Positions 1 to 5,546 of a stretch of 6,910 nucleotides of DNA are shown here, one piece after another. This DNA comes from an uncultured Lactobacillus sp. (GTDB lineage Bacteria > Bacillota > Bacilli > Lactobacillales > Lactobacillaceae): assembly GCA_946409675.1 (NCBI GenBank), contig CAMJXI010000056.1, forward strand, positions 1-6,910, written 5' to 3'. The position numbers and the translations under genes are program-made. The notes beneath the pieces were generated by a model. That model was not told where the DNA came from. It did no database searches and saw nothing but the letters and a program-made list of their open reading frames with translations. Position 1 is the stretch's first letter. Every line of letters begins with the position of its first letter.

Positions 1-435
1 GATATCGGACCAAATTCGCATTTGCGTCCCCAATCAGAAATTATGCCAGGTGCTCACTTGGGCAATTTTGTGGAAATCAAGAAGGCAGTTATTGGAGAGA
101 ACACCAAGGTGGGTCACTTAACTTATGTGGGTGATGCAACTCTTGGAAGTGATATTAATGTTGGCTGTGGGGTCGTCTTTGTGAATTATGACGGTATCAA
201 AAAGCATCATGCCAATATTGGTGATCATTCGTTTATTGGCAGCAACTCAAATATTGTTGCTCCAATTACTGTTAGTGACCACTCGTTCATTGCAGCTGGT
301 TCAACCATCACTAAAGACGTGCCATATCACGCTTTAGCCATTGCCCGCGGCCGTCAAGAGAACAAACCAGACTTCTGGGATCGTCTCCCAATTGCAAACG
401 ATCCAGCCTGGAATAATGACAATAATATGAATTAA
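1..435 (+). CDS. glmU: GlmU, bifunctional UDP-GlcNAc pyrophosphorylase / glucosamine-1-phosphate acetyltransferase (C-terminal part only)
   Basis: The 5' end lies outside the window; frame 1 is open from base 1 and 144 residues are visible. GlmU makes UDP-N-acetylglucosamine in the cytoplasm for peptidoglycan and wall polymers; the visible part is the acetyltransferase domain. It shows hexapeptide repeats of a left-handed beta-helix. A constant offset of 324 against E. coli GlmU (from memory) matches every active-site residue I could place: R9 (R333), K27 (K351), H39 in GHLTYVGD (catalytic H363), Y42 (Y366), N62-Y63 in NYDG (N386-Y387), K68 (K392) and R116 in ALAIAR (R440). So about 324 residues, including the uridylyltransferase domain, are missing. 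The C-terminal tail is short and rich in asparagine, unlike the lysine-rich tails of E. coli and B. subtilis. A terminator follows at once, and prs lies downstream as in many Firmicutes. Identification is firm. Confidence 0.96.
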   Translation, partial: DIGPNSHLRPQSEIMPGAHLGNFVEIKKAVIGENTKVGHLTYVGDATLGSDINVGCGVVFVNYDGIKKHHANIGDHSFIGSNSNIVAPITVSDHSFIAAGSTITKDVPYHALAIARGRQENKPDFWDRLPIANDPAWNNDNNMN

Positions 436-439
436 GTAC

Positions 440-468
440 AAAAGACGTTTATTTTAGACGTCTTTTTT
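440..468 (+). terminator. Rho-independent terminator of glmU
   Basis: The arms at 440-450 and 456-466 form an 11-bp stem (AAAAGACGTTT with AGACGTCTTTT, one G-U pair) around the loop ATTTT. The 3' arm ends in a run of six T. It begins five bases after the glmU stop. The stem is AT-rich, so some read-through into prs is plausible, and the bases just after it look like the prs -10 region. Confidence 0.85.
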
Positions 469-476
469 GTTAAAAT
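468..476 (+). promoter_or_regulatory. Candidate extended -10 promoter of prs
   Basis: TGT followed by TAAAAT gives an extended -10 element (TGn plus five of six consensus bases). No good -35 lies 17 bp upstream, where the bases belong to the glmU terminator. The expected transcript start is near 483, leaving a leader of about 30 bases before the prs start codon. The prs ribosome binding site, GGAGG at 503-507, is strong. The promoter call is inferred from the motif alone. Confidence 0.45.
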
Positions 477-512
477 GTATATCTGTAAATGTAGTTAATT
501 GCGGAGGAAGAA

Positions 513-1487
513 ATGACATCTCAATACGGAGATCCAAACCTGAAAATTTTTTCACTAAATTCCAATGAACCTTTGGCAGAAAAGATTGCTGAAGAAGTTG
601 GAGTAACCTTAGGTAAATCAAGCGTTAAGAAATTTAGCGATGGCGAAATTCAAATCAATATCGACGAATCAATCCGTGGGGCAGACGTTTTTGTAATTCA
701 ATCAACAAGTGCTCCCGTGAATGATAATTTGATGGAAATGTTGATTATGATCGACGCTTTAAAGCGTGCATCAGCTCATACAATCAACTTGGTCATGCCA
801 TATTACGGTTATGCTAGACAAGATCGTAAGTCACGTGCCCGCGAACCAATCACCGCTAAGTTAGTAGCCAACATGATCGAACGTGCCGGTGCCGATCGTG
901 TGCTTGCTTTAGATCTTCATGCCGCACAAATTCAAGGATTCTTTGATATTCCTGTCGATCATTTGATGGGTGCACCATTATTAGCTGACTATTTCTTGTC
1001 GAACGGACTTGAAAAAGATGCAATTGTTGTTTCACCCGATCATGGTGGTGTAACTCGTGCACGTAAGTTAGCAGAATTCTTAAAAGCTCCAATCGCTATC
1101 GTCGACAAACGTCGCCCTAAGGCTAACGTTGCAGAAATCATGAATATCATTGGTAACGTTTCTGGTAAACGTGCTATTTTGATCGATGACATGATTGATA
1201 CAGCTGGTACAATTACTTTGGCCGCTCAAGCCTTGATGGATGAGGGTGCTACTGAAGTTTATGCTAGTGCAACACATGGTGTCCTTTCAGGTCCAGCTAT
1301 TGAGAGAATTGAAAAATCTGCAATTAAGAAATTAATTATTACTGACTCAATTAATATGCCTGTTGAAAAGCATATTGAAAAAATGGAAATCGTGTCTGTT
1401 GGTCAATTAATGGGTGATGCAATCAAACGTATCTATGAAAACCGTCCGGTTTCACCTCTATTTCAGACTAGATTTAAAAGAAAATAA
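513..1487 (+). CDS. prs: Ribose-phosphate pyrophosphokinase (PRPP synthetase), class I
   Basis: Makes 5-phosphoribosyl 1-diphosphate from ribose 5-phosphate and ATP, the shared precursor of purines, pyrimidines, NAD, histidine and tryptophan. The protein has 324 residues; the B. subtilis enzyme, from memory, has 317 and is alike along its whole length. Visible features are FSDGE at 41-45, the ATP-binding flexible loop [13 protein letters not shown] at 100-112, the metal-binding region DLHA with H136, SPDHGG at 174-179, VDKRRP at 197-202, and the PRPP-binding loop DDMIDTAGT at 225-233. The ATG start has GGAGG five bases upstream. Class I enzymes need phosphate and are inhibited by ADP, which is family knowledge not tested here. 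The C-terminus runs about seven residues (QTRFKRK) beyond the usual S-x-LF end. Its last codon and stop fall inside the first copy of the 21-bp direct repeat at 1481-1501. Confidence 0.98.
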   Translation: MTSQYGDPNLKIFSLNSNEPLAEKIAEEVGVTLGKSSVKKFSDGEIQINIDESIRGADVFVIQSTSAPVNDNLMEMLIMIDALKRASAHTINLVMPYYGYARQDRKSRAREPITAKLVANMIERAGADRVLALDLHAAQIQGFFDIPVDHLMGAPLLADYFLSNGLEKDAIVVSPDHGGVTRARKLAEFLKAPIAIVDKRRPKANVAEIMNIIGNVSGKRAILIDDMIDTAGTITLAAQALMDEGATEVYASATHGVLSGPAIERIEKSAIKKLIITDSINMPVEKHIEKMEIVSVGQLMGDAIKRIYENRPVSPLFQTRFKRK

Positions 1488-1501
1488 GTTACGGAACAAC
1501 A
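1481..1501 (+). repeat. 21-bp imperfect direct repeat, copy 1
   Basis: It matches 1600-1620 at 19 of 21 positions; the differences are A/T at position 11 and G/T at position 14. It contains the last sense codon and stop codon of prs. The two copies start 119 bp apart and bracket the palindromic element. They could be a target duplication, a local duplication, or chance retention in AT-rich DNA, the last being unlikely at this length. Confidence 0.7.
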
Positions 1502-1594
1502 CGGGAATCTTTGAGCACTAACGAGCTTAGCGATAAAATGACGAAGTCATTTAGAGATAAGAAGTTAGGCGGAGAAGATTGTGTTGTGTAGTAC
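1488..1594. repeat. Imperfect palindromic intergenic element, likely folded RNA or mobile repeat
   Basis: Nested complementary arms run inward in order: GTTAC/GTAC at the edge (1488-1492 with 1591-1594, one bulge), CAACAC 1497-1502 with GTGTTG 1581-1586, AATCTT 1506-1511 with AAGATT 1575-1580 (GGG bulged on the left), CTAAC 1518-1522 with GTTAG 1564-1568, CTTA 1526-1529 with TAAG 1558-1561, and AAATGAC 1536-1542 with GTCATTT 1546-1552 around the triloop GAA. The ordered pairing over about 100 bases suggests one long hairpin with interior loops. It is more GC-rich than the flanks. It lies in the 3' untranslated region of prs, before the terminator, so it should be transcribed. I do not recognise the family; a MITE-like or REP-like interspersed element is the leading guess. 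It carries no transposase. Confidence 0.6.
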
Positions 1595-1599
1595 AATTT

Positions 1600-1620
1600 A
1601 AAATAAGTTTCGTAACAACA
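1600..1620 (+). repeat. 21-bp imperfect direct repeat, copy 2
   Basis: This is the right-hand partner of 1481-1501, with 19 of 21 bases identical. It lies just outside the right edge of the palindromic element and about 20 bases before the prs/mscL terminator hairpin. Confidence 0.7.
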
Positions 1621-1635
1621 AAATTTGAAATAAAA

Positions 1636-1679
1636 CAAAAAAAGATTTGAGAAATTATTTTCTCAAATCTTATTTTTTT
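1636..1679. terminator. Bidirectional terminator between convergent prs and mscL
   Basis: The arms 1642-1654 and 1659-1671 form a perfect 13-bp stem with the loop TTAT. On the plus strand it is followed by A and seven T; on the minus strand the run of A at 1636-1643 becomes a U-tract. It therefore fits termination of prs transcripts rightward and mscL transcripts leftward. The mscL stop codon is only a few bases away, at 1684-1686. Confidence 0.92.
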
Positions 1680-1683
1680 ACAA

Positions 1684-2058
1684 TTATTTATTTTCTTGTT
1701 GTTTCAAAAGGTCACGTATTTCAGCAAGTGTAGCCTCTGTCACTGTTGGACCAGTCGGCGCCTCATCTTCTTTAGGCCGCATGCTGTTGGCAAACTTCAC
1801 AATCAGGAAGACCACGAAGGACACAATAATAAACGTGATTAAGTCGTTCAGGAAATTACCAAGTGTAAATGTTGCCGCACCGATAGTAAATTTAATCGCC
1901 GACAAATCCATTTGTCCTACAAAGAGGCTAATGAAGGGGTTCAAAATATTTTTTGTTAATGAACCAACTAACGCGGTAAGTGCACCACCAGTGATGACAC
2001 CAATTGCCATATCAAGGACACTACCTTTTGAAATAAATTCTTTGAATTCTTTTAACAT
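1684..2058 (-). CDS. mscL: Large-conductance mechanosensitive channel MscL
   Basis: A membrane channel that opens under high tension to release solutes during osmotic downshock; the family forms homopentamers. The 124 residues match the usual 120-140. Order of parts: amphipathic N-terminal helix (MLKEFKEFISKG), first membrane helix about 14-38 lining the pore, a loop, second membrane helix about 68-92, a charged linker (RPKEDE) and a C-terminal bundle helix containing the family motif LAEIRDLLKQQ. Aligned with E. coli MscL, the pore-gate residues L19 and V23 become M17 and V21, and I25 becomes T23. The ATG start has AAGGAAA about seven bases upstream. It is the last gene of the minus-strand group, 66 bases after the HD-domain gene. 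I saw no convincing promoter in that gap, so co-transcription with lipL and the HD gene is possible. Confidence 0.97.
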   Translation of the reverse strand: MLKEFKEFISKGSVLDMAIGVITGGALTALVGSLTKNILNPFISLFVGQMDLSAIKFTIGAATFTLGNFLNDLITFIIVSFVVFLIVKFANSMRPKEDEAPTGPTVTEATLAEIRDLLKQQENK

Positions 2059-2124
2059 AAAATTTTCCTTTCTTAATCTGCTTATTAGCTGTTATCTACT
2101 TAATTTAACTAATTGTCTTAACTG

Positions 2125-3483
2125 CTACTTTTTCTTGGGATTAACTAAGTGACCATTATGAATGTACGTCTGAAATTCCTGGTAGGTTGGATCAAAAATC
2201 TGCGTTTGATCGGTTTTCAGGAGCATCGATTTAGGGAAGAAGAAGCGGGCATCGCCGGTTTCCTCACCACTAATTGACCGAACCAATCGGCTTAATTCAG
2301 ACAATTCAGTCAAGCTGCCATCCGGCTCCATGATTTCAATCTGGGTTTTCGGATTTTCTGCATGTGGATCGTACAAGTCATACGGCAAGTCGAAGCTATC
2401 GTTGATGGCCGTGTAGTATTCCGGATTAAATCCGACCTCATCAATCAATTTCTTCATCTTCGGAATCATTGATTTCGTACTTGAATCAAAGACGGCCGAT
2501 TTCAATGGCTTCCGGTCCAAGAACCTTGTTGCCAAGTCACTCAAAATCCGGTCGGGATGATGCCGCCAAATACCAAAATTCGTCGTGAGGACTCCGTCAT
2601 CTAAACTCAGGTAGTCATCTAGCTTCCAATTCTTTTCCAGGAAAGGAGCCAGTTGGTCGACTACTTGGAGCTCGCTATTTTCATAAACGTAACGCGCTCT
2701 CTTCAAGAGATGGTCTAAGATAACCTCCATCGATCTTGAAACTGAGTGGAAATAGATTTGTTGGTACATTTGAAAACGTGAGACAACGTAGTCTTCAACG
2801 GCGTGCATGCCACCACGGTCAAACGAAATCCCATCTTTATAGGGACGAATGACTCGTAAAATTCTCGTTAAGTCAAAACTACCATATTGAGTACCGGTGA
2901 AGTACGCATCGCGCAGTAAGTAGTCCATTCGGTCGGCGTCAGCTTGACTGGAAATCATCTGGACCACTTGGGGGTTCGGATAAGTTTTGCCAATCACACT
3001 GGCCACCATTTCTGGAAATTTCGGAGCGACCTTCTTCAAGACTTGGTTGACCTCAGTCTTAGGGTTCGTGATGATCATTCGCGTAATCGCTTCGTGATCA
3101 GTGTTGAAAATTCCCTCAAAAGTATGTGAGAAGGGACCGTGTCCTACGTCGTGCAACAGTGCCGCGCAGAGTGCCACTATCCTTTCGGAGTCATCCCACA
3201 GCCCATCACCTGGTTTTTGCGTAGGGTAGTTGCGTGCAAACTTATCGCAAATCTTGCGCGTGATTTCGTATACCCCTAAGCAATGTTCAAAGCGGGAATG
3301 CTCTGCCCCATGGAACGTGAAACTTGAAGCACCCAACTGCTTGATTCTCCTGAGTCGTTGAAACTCACGCGTATCAATCAAGTCTAAGATTACCTGGTGG
3401 GTGACGTGGATATAGTTGTGCACCGGATCACGCAAAACTTTTTCTTTCGGTAGTAGTTCAATGTGTAAGTTATCGTTCTTCAT
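2125..3483 (-). CDS. HD-domain (d)NTP phosphohydrolase, YwfO/EF1143 family
   Basis: The protein has 452 residues and belongs to the dGTPase/SAMHD1-like HD superfamily. From memory it closely resembles Enterococcus faecalis EF1143, a dNTP triphosphohydrolase that cleaves dNTPs to nucleosides and triphosphate, and B. subtilis YwfO. The metal-binding HD residues are visible: H67 in HSRFEH, H111-D112 in HDVGHGPFSH, and D184 in ADADRMDYLLRD. The offset from the EF1143 set (H66, H110, D111, D183, as I recall) is exactly one. A conserved N-terminal motif, RDPVHNYIHV, lies at 18-27. The C-terminal third (about 290-452) is the regulatory/oligomer part of this family, ending in YIHNGHLV. The ATG overlaps the 3' end of lipL by 14 bp, with only a weak AGG eight bases upstream, which suggests translational coupling. 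Substrate choice and allosteric nucleotides cannot be read from sequence. Likely roles are dNTP pool control or removal of unwanted nucleotides. Confidence 0.92.
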   Translation of the reverse strand: MKNDNLHIELLPKEKVLRDPVHNYIHVTHQVILDLIDTREFQRLRRIKQLGASSFTFHGAEHSRFEHCLGVYEITRKICDKFARNYPTQKPGDGLWDDSERIVALCAALLHDVGHGPFSHTFEGIFNTDHEAITRMIITNPKTEVNQVLKKVAPKFPEMVASVIGKTYPNPQVVQMISSQADADRMDYLLRDAYFTGTQYGSFDLTRILRVIRPYKDGISFDRGGMHAVEDYVVSRFQMYQQIYFHSVSRSMEVILDHLLKRARYVYENSELQVVDQLAPFLEKNWKLDDYLSLDDGVLTTNFGIWRHHPDRILSDLATRFLDRKPLKSAVFDSSTKSMIPKMKKLIDEVGFNPEYYTAINDSFDLPYDLYDPHAENPKTQIEIMEPDGSLTELSELSRLVRSISGEETGDARFFFPKSMLLKTDQTQIFDPTYQEFQTYIHNGHLVNPKKK

Positions 3484-4303
3484 TTAATAAACCTGCCATT
3501 CTTTTTTGAATTAAGGCTAGATCCTTTTCAAAATCATCTACGAATTGGTCATCGATTATCTGCTCTAACGCAACTTCGGTTACATCTTGTCCTGAGTTAG
3601 CGAGTTCTTGTTTAATCAAAGCGAGCACGTCGTCCTCAGAAAGATCTTGGTTCAAGACGTCATTTAAGTTGACCATGCTTCTTGGATTAACTTCAGGGAA
3701 GTGAAGTTTTGGGTGAACCGGCACGTTTGCCTGCTCGTAAAACTCCTTCATCATCTGCCCGCGCTGATTTTGGGGACCCGTGAGACTGAGATAGAGCATA
3801 ATTGCGATGTTGTTCTTATTTCTTCGTTGAGCCTGACCGGATATTTTCTTGCCCGCCACACTCAAGTCGTAAGTTCCCGGACAATATGAATCGGAAATTT
3901 CGCCCATACTAATCTTTACGCCAAAAGGTGCAAAAATTTTTTGGACAAATTCCGTTGTTGCATCATATGCGTCATTAATCGAGACATCCACTTGGTTTGG
4001 AAAATAAAAGGAAACATTCAAGACGCCAGCGTCGCTGACCACTCCTAAACCGCCCGCATTGCGAATCACGTAGTCGTAGCCGCTTTTTTTAAGAACTTCC
4101 AAACCTTTGGCCAAGGATTTGAGTTTTGCGTCCATATGGCCTAAAATCACCGTATCAGACATTGTCCAAAAATGGACGATTGGTTGATTCAACCGAGCCG
4201 CCAAATACAATAAGACGTTAGAAGTAGCAATTGCGTCTTGCTGCTCATTTTTGTTAAACTGTTGTTTTAAAATTAAAAAATTATTCTTATCAGTAAATAG
4301 CAC
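3470..4303 (-). CDS. lipL: Octanoyl-[GcvH]:protein N-octanoyltransferase (LipL-like)
   Basis: The protein has 277 residues, of the biotin/lipoate protein ligase fold (BPL_LplA_LipB). In B. subtilis, LipL (YwfL, about 281 residues) moves octanoyl or lipoyl groups from the GcvH carrier to E2 subunits of 2-oxoacid dehydrogenases through a cysteine thioester. Supporting that call over a plain lipoate ligase are C141 in the motif SDSYCPGTYDLSV followed by GKKISGQAQRR at 151-161, which fit LipL. The substrate-binding stretch RNAGGLGVVSDAGVLN is at 81-96. The start is GTG at 4301-4303, with GGGAG nine bases upstream. It is the first gene of the minus-strand group, from the promoter at 4330-4338, and its stop overlaps the HD gene. 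lipL and ywfO are also near one another in B. subtilis, as I recall. Annotation pipelines often name such proteins lipoate-protein ligase A; that remains the alternative. Confidence 0.82.
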   Translation of the reverse strand: MLFTDKNNFLILKQQFNKNEQQDAIATSNVLLYLAARLNQPIVHFWTMSDTVILGHMDAKLKSLAKGLEVLKKSGYDYVIRNAGGLGVVSDAGVLNVSFYFPNQVDVSINDAYDATTEFVQKIFAPFGVKISMGEISDSYCPGTYDLSVAGKKISGQAQRRNKNNIAIMLYLSLTGPQNQRGQMMKEFYEQANVPVHPKLHFPEVNPRSMVNLNDVLNQDLSEDDVLALIKQELANSGQDVTEVALEQIIDDQFVDDFEKDLALIQKRMAGLLNEER

Positions 4304-4329
4304 GATTTAAATCTCCCATCATACTAATA

Positions 4330-4338
4330 ATTATAACA
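4330..4338 (-). promoter_or_regulatory. Extended -10 promoter of the lipL-HD-mscL group
   Basis: Read on the minus strand the bases are TGT followed by a perfect TATAAT, a full extended -10 element. No recognisable -35 lies 17 bp upstream, as is common for this class. The expected transcript start is near 4323, giving a leader of about 20 bases that holds the GGGAG ribosome binding site before the GTG of lipL. Confidence 0.7.
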
Positions 4339-4384
4339 AAAGTCGGTCCAAAAGATTAAAACTAGACTAAATATAGGTAAATTA

Positions 4385-4792
4385 ATGCAGAATGTAATCG
4401 TAAAACTTGAAACTAAAATGATTCAGGACGGTCAAAGTGACACATTTTCGTTTGTTGAAAATGGCACTTTAGCAAAAGGTCCTAAGGGCTTGATGCTGCG
4501 CTACCAAGAATCGGGTCAAATTCCGGTCAAACTAGTCCTCAAAGAGCAACAAGTTGAGCTTACCCGTGGACTTGCTCCAGACAATTATTCGAAGATGCAA
4601 TTCGTGGAAAACGAGCGGACCCGCAGCGAGTATGTTGCCGGTGGCCAACAGATGGATATTGATGTTTTGACCAAAAAAATCAGTTTCACCGAAATAGATG
4701 CCAATTCTACGCAAATAATTGTTGAATACGATTTGTATAGTGGATTATACTTGGTTGGTAATTATATCTTTAAATTGATTTTTGGTGACTAA
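4385..4792 (+). CDS. DUF1934 / YwiB-like beta-barrel protein
   Basis: The protein has 135 residues and no signal peptide or membrane segment, so it is probably cytoplasmic. From general resemblance it belongs to DUF1934 (B. subtilis YwiB), whose members adopt a calycin/lipocalin-like beta-barrel and have no established function. The sequence alternates short hydrophobic and polar strands. It ends with the region VEYDLYSGLYLVGNYIFKL, which I associate with the family. The ribosome binding site is weak (AGG at 4375-4377, seven bases from ATG). A possible -10, TAAATA at 4368-4373, would leave almost no leader, so its promoter is unclear. It is divergent from lipL across an 81-bp gap and is followed by rpoE 44 bases later. 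A small barrel beside rpoE and pyrG is a common neighbourhood in lactobacilli and enterococci. Confidence 0.82.
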   Translation: MQNVIVKLETKMIQDGQSDTFSFVENGTLAKGPKGLMLRYQESGQIPVKLVLKEQQVELTRGLAPDNYSKMQFVENERTRSEYVAGGQQMDIDVLTKKISFTEIDANSTQIIVEYDLYSGLYLVGNYIFKLIFGD

Positions 4793-4803
4793 ACTAGTAT
4801 TAT
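4775..4803 (+). promoter_or_regulatory. Candidate sigma-A promoter of rpoE
   Basis: A -35 box TTGATT (4775-4780) and a -10 box TATTAT (4798-4803, five of six consensus bases) are separated by exactly 17 bp. The -35 lies in the last codons of the DUF1934 gene. The predicted start is near 4810, about 27 bases before the rpoE GTG. It would let rpoE be expressed independently of the upstream gene. Confidence 0.5.
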
Positions 4804-4820
4804 GATAAGCAGACTGTGTT

Positions 4821-4827
4821 GAAAGGA
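4821..4827 (+). promoter_or_regulatory. Ribosome binding site that fixes the rpoE start
   Basis: GAAAGGA lies nine bases before GTG 4837. The longer reading, from GTG 4816, would place this site inside the coding sequence and has no ribosome binding site of its own. The shorter protein also begins MGLAEF, comparable to the known start of B. subtilis delta (MGIKQY). Confidence 0.75.
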
Positions 4828-4836
4828 CGTGCACTT

Positions 4837-5394
4837 GTGGGATTAGCCGAATTTGAAGGACAAAATATCGAAGAATTATCATTAATTGAAGTTGCGCACG
4901 CTATTTTAGAAGATCGTCACGAAAGAATGACTTTCGTGGATCTTGTTAATGAAATTCAAAAATTTTTAAATAAGAGTGACGAAGAAATTCGTGACCGTTT
5001 ACCACAATTTTATACAGATATGAATATTGATGGTAGTTTCATTTCAATGGGTGACAATGTTTGGGCTCTACGCTCATGGTATTCATACGAATCCGTTGAC
5101 GAAGAAGTTAACCATCCAGAAGACGAGGATGAAACTCCACGTAAGAAGAAACGCAAAAAAGTTAATGCTTTCATGGCAGATGACGATGACATTATCGATT
5201 ACGACGCTGATGATCCAGAGGATGATGATTTGGAAATCGACGACGATGACGACGACGAATTTGAAGCTAAGAATGATCCAGATGACGCCGACGACGATGA
5301 TGATGAAGACGAAGAAGAATTACCAGATGGTATTGAAGGTCAATTATCTGACTTGGATGACGACGCTGATGATGAAGACGACGAAGAAGAATAA
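4837..5394 (+). CDS. rpoE: DNA-directed RNA polymerase delta subunit
   Basis: A Firmicutes-specific RNA polymerase subunit that speeds enzyme recycling and makes transcription initiation more sensitive to initiating NTP levels. The 185-residue protein has a folded N-terminal HARE-HTH domain (about 8-83: [42 protein letters not shown]) that binds the polymerase. This is followed by a lysine/arginine tract RKKKRKK at 102-108 and a disordered tail from about 115 made almost wholly of Asp and Glu. The basic tract before the acidic tail corresponds to the K-tract described for B. subtilis delta. The GTG at 4837 is chosen because GAAAGGA lies nine bases upstream; GTG 4816 in the same frame would add seven residues. 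The tail DNA is a run of GAT/GAC/GAA codons and opens a long spurious second frame. pyrG follows, separated by its own promoter and attenuator. Confidence 0.96.
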   Translation: MGLAEFEGQNIEELSLIEVAHAILEDRHERMTFVDLVNEIQKFLNKSDEEIRDRLPQFYTDMNIDGSFISMGDNVWALRSWYSYESVDEEVNHPEDEDETPRKKKRKKVNAFMADDDDIIDYDADDPEDDDLEIDDDDDDEFEAKNDPDDADDDDDEDEEELPDGIEGQLSDLDDDADDEDDEEE

Positions 5395-5398
5395 CTTC

Positions 5399-5435
5399 TT
5401 GACGAAATTCGTTTGAGATTGTAGAATATTTTTTG
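5399..5435 (+). promoter_or_regulatory. pyrG promoter with GGGC initiation site
   Basis: The -35 is TTGACG (5399-5404, five of six) and the -10 is TAGAAT (5422-5427, five of six), with a spacer of exactly 17 bp. Seven bases after the -10 the first purine is G5435, giving a transcript that begins GGGC (5435-5438). The -35 starts four bases after the rpoE stop. GGGC is the start that permits polymerase slippage on the three Gs when CTP is scarce. Confidence 0.85.
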
Positions 5436-5487
5436 GGCACCATAAAGGCGCATAGCTCCCTAGGATCTTGCTAGGGAGCTTTTTTTA
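5435..5487 (+). promoter_or_regulatory. pyrG leader attenuator, CTP-sensing by reiterative G addition (predicted)
   Basis: The leader begins GGGC and reaches a terminator whose 5' arm is AGCUCCCUAG. In B. subtilis (established) low CTP stalls polymerase at the C at +4, extra Gs are added at the 5' end, and the G-run pairs with the C/U-rich 5' arm to block the terminator, raising CTP synthase. All the needed parts are present here with matching spacing. The C/U run is GCUCCC at 5455-5460. That this organism uses the mechanism is inference from sequence. Confidence 0.75.
5454..5486 (+). terminator. Intrinsic terminator in the rpoE-pyrG gap (attenuator hairpin)
   Basis: Arms 5454-5463 (AGCTCCCTAG) and 5471-5480 (CTAGGGAGCT) form a perfect 10-bp stem with a seven-base loop. 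Six T follow, then A and more T to 5495. It is the only terminator between rpoE and pyrG, so it should both end rpoE transcripts, which lack a 5' G-run, and attenuate pyrG transcripts. Confidence 0.95.
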
Positions 5488-5546
5488 TTTTTTTTGGAGC
5501 ATTTTCCTCAAGACAAAACTGACAATTTGGTAAAAAGGAGTTTAGG

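Noticed and set aside
1538..1591. A 17-codon open frame (MTKSFRDKK...) within the palindromic element.
   Set aside because: There is no ribosome binding site before the ATG and the frame is fully explained by the hairpin arms. It would only deserve another look if homologous copies kept the frame.
2059..2124. A possible separate promoter for mscL in the 66-bp gap after the HD-domain gene.
   Set aside because: The best pairing I could find (TTAAGA, 17 bp, TAGATA on the minus strand) matches consensus poorly, so I did not list it.
1781..2152. A 123-residue plus-strand frame opposite mscL.
   Set aside because: It is antisense to a clear MscL protein and shows no family features or ribosome binding site.
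4339..4384. A plus-strand promoter for the DUF1934 gene in the divergent gap.
   Set aside because: TAAATA at 4368-4373 has no -35 partner and would leave a leader of only a few bases, so it is mentioned only under the gene.
1684..4792. Whether the minus-strand block and its neighbour form a mobile or defence island, given the HD-domain nucleotide hydrolase.
   Set aside because: SAMHD1-like dNTPases can act in phage defence, but this one matches the housekeeping YwfO/EF1143 type, sits among core genes, and has no integrase, transposase or partner genes.
5027..5416. A 129-residue methionine- and threonine-rich frame overlapping rpoE.
   Set aside because: It is the shifted reading of the GAT/GAC/GAA run coding the acidic tail of delta, has biased composition and no start signals.
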